DNA of 64,000 nt from Paenibacillus thiaminolyticus. Its GTDB lineage: Bacteria; Bacillota; Bacilli; Paenibacillales; Paenibacillaceae. The position numbers were made by a program, and so were the translations under genes. The first letter of the stretch is position 1. Each line of letters begins with the position of its first letter. Of this stretch, positions 59,076-64,000 are shown piece after piece. The notes under the pieces were generated by a model, which saw only the letters and a list, made by a program, of their open reading frames with translations, was not told the origin of the DNA and searched no databases. Location of the stretch: the NCBI RefSeq assembly GCF_007066085.1, contig NZ_CP041405.1, positions 1,178,001 through 1,242,000 of the forward strand, in the 5' to 3' direction.

Positions 59076-60311
59076 TTAGCGCGCATGGAATAACGAGCCT
59101 ACCGCAGTCCGCAGCCCTTGGAACCATCTGGCGGCGGCGGTATCCGGCTTGCCTGTCCCGGCCTCGTCGCCGCCTGCCGCAGCTTCCTCCAGCTGGACGG
59201 AAATCAGCGGCTTGCCATCCAGCTCATACCGAAGCGATCCGCGATAGCCTAACCGGTAATCGAGACTTCCCGCCGGTATAAGCCGCACGGACGCCTTCAC
59301 CCGGTCGCGCTCGTCCGCTCCGAGCGGATAGGCGGCAGAGGCCGAAGCTTGAAGATGCTCATTGCCTTGGATCTTATCGCCCTTGGCGACCAGCGGCACT
59401 TTTGGAAAGGCCGAGAACCCGTAATCAAGCAACCGGGAATGATCGAGCCAGTCATTGCCGTCATTCAGCGTCACAACCGCCAACTGCTGGCCGTGCCTCG
59501 TTGCCGAGCTGACGAGACAGCGAAGCGCTTTGGACGTATAGCCGGTCTTCACTCCATCGGCTCCCTCGTACAGATACAGCATTTTGTTTTTATTGCTCCA
59601 TTTATAATCCCAATTGTCATTCGGATTCGGCACGGTCTTCACCTTCGTGCGCACGATCTCCTGAAAGGTCGGATTGTGAAGCGCGTATGCGGAAAGCCGG
59701 GCAAGATCGTTGGCCGTCGTGTAGTGCCCGTCGGCATCCAGCCCGTGCGGGTTGCGGAATTGCGTCTTGTCCAAGCCAAGCATTTCGGCCTTCTCGTTCA
59801 TCATGTACACGAACCCTTCTTCAGACCCGCCGACATGCTCCGCGATCGCGACGGCAGCATCGTTGCCCGAGCGCAGCATCAGCCCGTACAGCAGATGGTG
59901 GAGGCTCATTTCCTCGCCTCTGCGCAGGTACAAGGAGGAGCCTTCCTTGGCGAAGGCCCGCTTGCTCGTCTTCACCACATCGCTCAGCTGCCCGGTTTCA
60001 ATCGCCACGATGGCGGTCATAATTTTCGTCGTGCTTGCCATCGGAAGCAGCGCTTCGCCATTCCGGCTATACAGAATACGTCCGCTGGCGACGTCGATCA
60101 ACGCCGCGGCCTTGGCATGGATGGCCGGGGGCTTTATCCGTTGGGTAAGGCGTTCGGGCTCGCGTTCGGGTTCAGCCTGCACCACCATGCCGGAAGTATC
60201 GGAAAATCCCGCGCTTCCGTTCCTCGCCTCGCTGAACGGGCTAAGGACAAGGAGCACGGAACTAATGAGCAGCAGCTTTTTGGTGAATCCCGCATTGGTG
60301 AATCGGATCAT
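59076..60311 (-). CDS. dacB: Sporulation D-alanyl-D-alanine carboxypeptidase
   Basis: Penicillin-binding protein that trims peptide side chains of spore cortex. The 411-residue protein has a signal peptide (about 10-28), then the three active-site motifs of class C/S11 enzymes: Ser93-Thr-Thr-Lys96, Ser148-Gly-Asn150 and Lys255-Thr-Gly257, then a C-terminal beta domain. Position before spmA matches dacB. Start at ATG 60311 with AAAGGAGG. Confidence 0.93.
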   Translation of the reverse strand: MIRFTNAGFTKKLLLISSVLLVLSPFSEARNGSAGFSDTSGMVVQAEPEREPERLTQRIKPPAIHAKAAALIDVASGRILYSRNGEALLPMASTTKIMTAIVAIETGQLSDVVKTSKRAFAKEGSSLYLRRGEEMSLHHLLYGLMLRSGNDAAVAIAEHVGGSEEGFVYMMNEKAEMLGLDKTQFRNPHGLDADGHYTTANDLARLSAYALHNPTFQEIVRTKVKTVPNPNDNWDYKWSNKNKMLYLYEGADGVKTGYTSKALRCLVSSATRHGQQLAVVTLNDGNDWLDHSRLLDYGFSAFPKVPLVAKGDKIQGNEHLQASASAAYPLGADERDRVKASVRLIPAGSLDYRLGYRGSLRYELDGKPLISVQLEEAAAGGDEAGTGKPDTAAARWFQGLRTAVGSLFHAR

Positions 60312-60456
60312 AGGGTCCTCCTTTGTGTGATGCCAGTCCAATTGTTACCATGTGTATGCTTGTCTGCTTCCAGGTATGCGGAAGGAGACGAGAAATAACG
60401 AAGCAGACGAGATAAAATGCGACAGAAGACGAAGACAGCACGGCAAACAGCGCCAA
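60262..60456 (-). CDS. Possible small membrane protein overlapping dacB start
   Basis: A 64-residue frame starting at TTG, seven bases after AAGGAGG, with a hydrophobic helix at about 3-24 (FYLVCFVISRLL). Its end overlaps dacB by 50 bases in another frame, which weakens it. No family recognised. Confidence 0.3.
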   Translation of the reverse strand: MALFAVLSSSSVAFYLVCFVISRLLPHTWKQTSIHMVTIGLASHKGGPYDPIHQCGIHQKAAAH

Positions 60457-60539
60457 GCCCGCTCCTCCTTCGCACATCGCCTAGCGGATGGGGAAGACAG
60501 ACGAACTTGACGCTTCTGCATGTGACACGCATGACGATA

Positions 60540-60980
60540 TCACGCCTCTTCTTCATTCGGCCCGCCGTGCCCGTCGCGCTTGAACATCGCTTCGATCCGG
60601 TCAAGCACGTTTGGCGTGACATCGATAATCCGTTCGAGTAAATGGGTCTGATTATCGAGCGATACGACGTTGATGCCTTGCTGGCCTACGACAAGGAACG
60701 CAATCGGGGTCAAACACACGCCGCCTCCGCTCCCCCCGCCGAACGGCAGGGCATGAGACGATTTCCGATCGTCATGCCCATTCCCGGATCCGGAACGCTG
60801 CTTCTCAACCCGGAAGTCGCTCCCTCCTGCAGCGAAGCCGAAAGCGACTCTGCTTATCGGAAGAATAACGCTGCCGTCCGGGGTCTGAACGGGATCGCCA
60901 ACGATTGCGTTCACATCGACCATGGCCTTGATATTTTCGAACGCAGCTTGCATCAATCCTTCGACAGGATGTTCTGCCAT
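60540..60980 (-). CDS. ytfJ: Sporulation protein YtfJ (GerW family)
   Basis: A 146-residue protein of the GerW/YtfJ family: HPVEGLMQAAFENIK at the start, VILPISRVAFGFAAGG near residue 40, a Gly-rich GGGSGGGV loop near 80 and a hydrophobic PIAFLVV. The family is expressed in sporulation and affects germination in some species. It lies 129 bp after the ytfI-like gene. Confidence 0.92.
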   Translation of the reverse strand: MAEHPVEGLMQAAFENIKAMVDVNAIVGDPVQTPDGSVILPISRVAFGFAAGGSDFRVEKQRSGSGNGHDDRKSSHALPFGGGSGGGVCLTPIAFLVVGQQGINVVSLDNQTHLLERIIDVTPNVLDRIEAMFKRDGHGGPNEEEA

Positions 60981-61109
60981 TGCCTTGAGTCCTCCTCCGG
61001 ATATATAAGTTCCAAAAGCCGTATATCGGCTTTATCCACACCTATCCCCACATTAGGTACGGCCTGCACATCCATAGCTTGTGCACAAATAAAGCGTAGT
61101 ATGTATAGG

Positions 61110-61814
61110 CTAGCCCTGCACTTTCCGTGCAGCGGCGTCCGCCAGTGTCCGCCGCCACATGCCGATCCCGCCTTCGGCACGCACAATGCGGACGGCAAGC
61201 CGCGCCAGCGAGCGAACGACATGGCCGAATCGTATTTCGGCAATACAGATGATGCGGGTAGAGAAGTAAGGGCGGTGGAACTGAGGGGTGATTCCCAAAA
61301 TCGGATCATCCTGAAAGCGAAGCGCATAGCTGAGCCTGCCGACAAGCCATGACTTAATGGACCAGGTCGTGCCCGTGACGATGGCGGTTCCGGTTGGATC
61401 GCTAAGCCCGATCTCCGTCTCCCAGATGAACAGGCTGCACTTCACCTTGTCCAATGTCTCCTCAACCCACTCGACGATGCCTCTTGTATGCCGGGCCAGC
61501 CGCTTGGCCTGTCTGATGTACCGGGCGACAGTCTCCCGGTTCACCTTCCGGCGTGTTTTATCCTGGTTCGTCCTGACGAAGTTCTCCTTCTTCTTCTGCT
61601 TCAGATCGAAGCCTTCCTCCATATTGATGAAGCGGATAGAACGCCATTCGTACCGCCAGCGAATCCAACCGTAGAAGGCCCGGATAATAAGAAATACCCG
61701 CTCATGCTTATCCGCTTTGTGAATGACCAGCTTGCATTCGACCGTAGAGAAGAGAATCAGGAAGAGCAGCAGGGCGATGATCGCTGCGATGCCGGCCATA
61801 ATCCATATCCCCAT
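61110..61814 (-). CDS. ytfI: DUF2953 membrane protein (YtfI-like)
   Basis: A 234-residue protein with an N-terminal membrane helix (about 4-22), a basic region (KQKKKENF, DKTRRKVNRET) and a DUF2953-type core (CSLFIWETEIGLSDPTGTA, about 125-145). Next to ytfJ as in Bacillus. The ATG follows GGAGGCAG; 22 upstream codons are excluded. A sporulation role is inferred from the neighbour. Confidence 0.85.
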   Translation of the reverse strand: MGIWIMAGIAAIIALLLFLILFSTVECKLVIHKADKHERVFLIIRAFYGWIRWRYEWRSIRFINMEEGFDLKQKKKENFVRTNQDKTRRKVNRETVARYIRQAKRLARHTRGIVEWVEETLDKVKCSLFIWETEIGLSDPTGTAIVTGTTWSIKSWLVGRLSYALRFQDDPILGITPQFHRPYFSTRIICIAEIRFGHVVRSLARLAVRIVRAEGGIGMWRRTLADAAARKVQG

Positions 61815-61929
61815 AGTCTGCCTCCGATCCGAAAGATTTCCTGAACTAACCGTATTATGGCCTTTTATCCAATCAGACATGCAGGAAGTTCCATCGCATC
61901 ATTGATGATGCGGACGCCGGGCACGGCAA

Positions 61930-61969
61930 AGCCCGCCGCAGATCGACTGACGTCGTCCGCTGGCGGGCT
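61930..61969 (-). terminator. Possible terminator after the UPF0173 gene
   Basis: AGCCCGCC / GGCGGGCT arms with a 24-base loop. The T-tract is short (TTTG). About 82 bp past the stop codon. Confidence 0.45.
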
Positions 61970-62051
61970 GTTCATGCCGCTTATTTCAGCGATTATCCAT
62001 TTCATTCGTTCGGCTGCTCTCGAGGCCTCCTCCAGCTCCTGCCAGCTTGGT

Positions 62052-62753
62052 TCAGCCCAGCTCCAATTCATTGGTGTCAAGCGATTCCCCTGGCGTCAGC
62101 TCCATGCCCTGAATGCCGATAAGCTTCAGTTGAGTGACGAAGGCCGCGCCGTCCTGTTCGATCGGCGGGAACGTATTGTAATGAATCGGGATGACGACCT
62201 TCGCCTTGGTCCATTGCGCGGCCAGGAGCGCGTCCTCCGGATCCATCGTGAAGAAGCTGCCGATAGGCAAAAAGGCGATGTCCGGCTTATACCGCTCGCC
62301 AATCAGCTTCATGTCGCTGTACAAGGCGGTATCTCCCGCGTGGTACACGGTCAATCCATCCATCTTAAGTACGATTCCCGCCGGGTTGCCCAAATATTGA
62401 GCCTGCCCGTTCACTGTGACCGAGGAGCTGTGGAGGGCATTGACCCATTTGATCGAACCGAAGTCGAATGTGCCTCCCCCGCCCAGATTCATGCCGATAG
62501 CGCGCGTGCCCTGCTGCTCCATGTAATCGGCCAGCTCCACGATGGCCAAGATGGTGGCGTCATTCCGCTTCGCAATGTCCGCCGCGTCTGCGATATGATC
62601 GCCATGGCCATGGGTAAGCAGCACATAATCCGCCTGAATCTGATCCGGTGTGGCCTTCGCGGACGGATTGCCCGTCAAAAATGGATCGATGATCAGCCGA
62701 TGCTTCCCAGTATCGATTTCGACGCAGGCATGCCCATGAAACTGAATTCGCAT
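62052..62753 (-). CDS. ytkL: UPF0173 metal-dependent hydrolase
   Basis: A 233-residue metallo-beta-lactamase-fold protein. The metal motif THGHGDHI is at about 47-54, with later ligands in ALHSSS (about 109), HAGDTALY (about 140) and IPIHYNTF (about 191). Length and motif order match UPF0173 (YtkL). The substrate is unknown. It starts one base after scpB and is part of the scpA-scpB transcript. Confidence 0.9.
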   Translation of the reverse strand: MRIQFHGHACVEIDTGKHRLIIDPFLTGNPSAKATPDQIQADYVLLTHGHGDHIADAADIAKRNDATILAIVELADYMEQQGTRAIGMNLGGGGTFDFGSIKWVNALHSSSVTVNGQAQYLGNPAGIVLKMDGLTVYHAGDTALYSDMKLIGERYKPDIAFLPIGSFFTMDPEDALLAAQWTKAKVVIPIHYNTFPPIEQDGAAFVTQLKLIGIQGMELTPGESLDTNELELG

Positions 62754-62754
62754 T

Positions 62755-63372
62755 TTAACGTTCTCCTCCTTCTTCGTTCACATCTTCAATCGTCAGCTGC
62801 CGTCCTTCTAATTTCTGGAACAACAGCTGCGTCTCCTCCTCCAATCCTTCATTTTGTTCGAAGGCCGAAGCTTCCGGCAGTTCGGACAAGCTTGCCAGCC
62901 CGAAATAGTCGAGAAAGGCGCGCGTCGTGCCATACAGTATCGGCCTTCCGATCGCTTCGGCCCGGCCCGTTTCTTCGATCAGATCTTTGTTCACGAGCGT
63001 CTGAATGGCCCGATCGGACTTGACGCCGCGAACCTCCTCAATCTCCACGCGAGTGATCGGCTGGCGGTAAGCCACGATCGCCAGCGTCTCGAGCGCCGCC
63101 TGGGACAGAGACGAGCGGGAAGGCGAATAGGCCATTCGTTCGAAATAAGGCGCATGATCCGGCAACGTCGTCAGTTGATACATGCCGGCAATGGCCACGA
63201 TCTGGATCCCGCGCTTCGAACGCTCCATGTCCGCCTGCAAATCATGCAGCGCCTCCATGACGATTTCCTGCCGCTGTTTCGTAATTTCTGCGATTTGCTT
63301 ACTATTTAAACCTTCATCTCCCGCCATAAACAGGAGCCCTTCAATAATCGACTTCAACGTCTGAAAGTCCAT
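62755..63372 (-). CDS. scpB: Segregation and condensation protein B
   Basis: ScpB is a regulatory subunit of the SMC condensin complex in chromosome organisation. The 205-residue protein shows IIEGLLFMAGDEGLNSKQI at the start, then LSQAALETLAIVAYRQPITR near residue 95, the winged-helix segment with the family VEIEEVRGV. The start is placed at the second in-frame ATG, matching the family, and it overlaps scpA by 32 bases. Confidence 0.95.
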   Translation of the reverse strand: MDFQTLKSIIEGLLFMAGDEGLNSKQIAEITKQRQEIVMEALHDLQADMERSKRGIQIVAIAGMYQLTTLPDHAPYFERMAYSPSRSSLSQAALETLAIVAYRQPITRVEIEEVRGVKSDRAIQTLVNKDLIEETGRAEAIGRPILYGTTRAFLDYFGLASLSELPEASAFEQNEGLEEETQLLFQKLEGRQLTIEDVNEEGGER

Positions 63373-64000
63373 CGTCTTCCACATCCCCTTGCCACTGAAT
63401 CACAATTTCATCGAATACCCGATCTTGAAAACAACGAATCTGCTTCAACTTCATTAATTCCAGCACCGCCAGGAACGTCACGACCACCTCGTGGCGGGAC
63501 AACTGCTCGCTCAGCAGCTTGGAGAACAGCAGCTTGCCTCCCCTTCCCACCGGCCGCAGAACGGTGACGATATCGCGTATCCGATCCTTCACGGAAATCT
63601 CGTCGCGGTGAATCGTGGCGACCATCGTGCGCCGGGATGCTTTGCGCAGCGCCTTCTGGAAGGCCTCAATCAAATCCGACACATGGAGCCCTTCCACCGG
63701 ATTCGACGGCTTCGACGGCATGAACGGAGTCAGATCCTCCGGTTCCTTCGTGAACAGCAGGCTTCGCTCCGATTCCTTTTCCCGCAAATGCTCGGCGATT
63801 CCTTTGTACTTCCGGTATTCCACCAGCTTGCGGATCAGCTCCGCTCGCGGGTCCAGTTCCTCTTCTTCGTAGTCCATCATGTCGTCATCCCATTCCATGA
63901 CGGGCGGCTTTGGTAAGAGCTGTTGGGACTTCATCGCTAAGAGGGTCGCTGCCATAACGAGAAACTCGCTCGTAATATCCAATTCCAATTCCTTCATGCT
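63341..64000 (-). CDS. scpA: Segregation and condensation protein A, 5' end outside window
   Basis: The C-terminal 219 residues of ScpA, the kleisin that bridges SMC heads. The piece begins in the conserved ELDITSEFLVMAATLLAMKSQQLLPKPP and ends in the C-terminal winged helix (VVTFLAVLELMKLKQI). The Met at 63997 is internal; the N-terminal SMC-binding part lies beyond the right edge. Confidence 0.95.
   Translation of the reverse strand, partial: SMKELELDITSEFLVMAATLLAMKSQQLLPKPPVMEWDDDMMDYEEEELDPRAELIRKLVEYRKYKGIAEHLREKESERSLLFTKEPEDLTPFMPSKPSNPVEGLHVSDLIEAFQKALRKASRRTMVATIHRDEISVKDRIRDIVTVLRPVGRGGKLLFSKLLSEQLSRHEVVVTFLAVLELMKLKQIRCFQDRVFDEIVIQWQGDVEDDGLSDVEVDY

Noticed and set aside
61865..62080. 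71-residue minus-strand frame after the UPF0173 hydrolase
   Set aside because: Possible TTG start with AGGGGA, but it overlaps the hydrolase end and runs through the likely terminator hairpin, with no known motif. Left out, though not excluded.
1..64000. Search for tRNA, rRNA, prophage, toxin-antitoxin and defence genes
   Set aside because: None could be supported; apart from one IS and repeats the window is housekeeping, metabolism and sporulation.

Overview
The window looks like a chromosomal segment of a Paenibacillus-type endospore former (Paenibacillaceae, Firmicutes). Sporulation genes are present (spoIVA, spoVIF, spmA, spmB, ypeB, a ytfJ/gerW homologue, a dacB-type carboxypeptidase). 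The gene order is close to what I recall for the Bacillus subtilis trp/aro to cmk block and the res/spm/dacB/scp block. GC content is moderate to high. No rRNA, tRNA, CRISPR array, prophage or plasmid function was seen. Almost every gene is on the minus strand, so transcription runs from high to low coordinates; only ppa and serA are on the plus strand.

Region 1 (1-4.3 kb): a partial histidine phosphatase, an ECF sigma factor with its membrane anti-sigma factor, a variant Lgt-family protein and a divergent phosphotransferase. Region 2 (4.5-16.2 kb): an aromatic amino acid block read as aroC-aroB-aroH and then trpE-trpD-trpC-trpF/B-trpA-hisC-tyrA. trpF and trpB form one open frame. The trpE leader has a near-consensus promoter, eleven NAG triplets matching a TRAP-binding site, and an intrinsic terminator; the TRAP gene mtrB lies about 11 kb away. 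Region 3 (16.4-26.5 kb): cheR, ndk, and a menaquinone operon hepS-menG-ubiA-ubiX-mqnA-hepT. The mqnA gene points to the futalosine route, which begins from the chorismate made by aroC. mtrB, hbs and spoIVA follow upstream. Region 4 (26.9-36.9 kb): yphF, two small [2Fe-2S] ferredoxins around a nucleotidyltransferase-fold protein, yphE, spoVIF, gpsA, plsY, der, yphA, an S1-type RNA-binding protein, plsC, cmk and ypfB.

Region 5 (36.9-38.0 kb) is gene-free and filled with an intergenic repeat family and a 25-bp-stem hairpin. Region 6 (38.0-46.0 kb): ypfA, ypeB, a 49-residue zinc-ribbon gene where sleB would be expected, prsW, glutamate dehydrogenase, mecA, and several membrane or metallo-enzyme genes. 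Region 7 (46.0-48.7 kb): plus-strand ppa and a T-box-controlled serA. Region 8 (48.8-55.5 kb): resE, resD, resC, resB, resA and rluB for cytochrome c maturation and redox signalling. Region 9 (55.5-57.8 kb): a second copy of the repeat family, split by a frameshifted IS256-family element with an intact 8-bp target duplication. Region 10 (57.8-64.0 kb): spmB, spmA, dacB, ytfJ, ytfI, a UPF0173 hydrolase, scpB and partial scpA.

I found no convincing wholly new system. The best leads are the TRAP/trp attenuator pair, the trpF-trpB fusion, the composite repeat family disrupted by the IS, the missing sleB, and the two-ferredoxin insertion. Names rest on motif recognition and remembered gene order; no database search was run.
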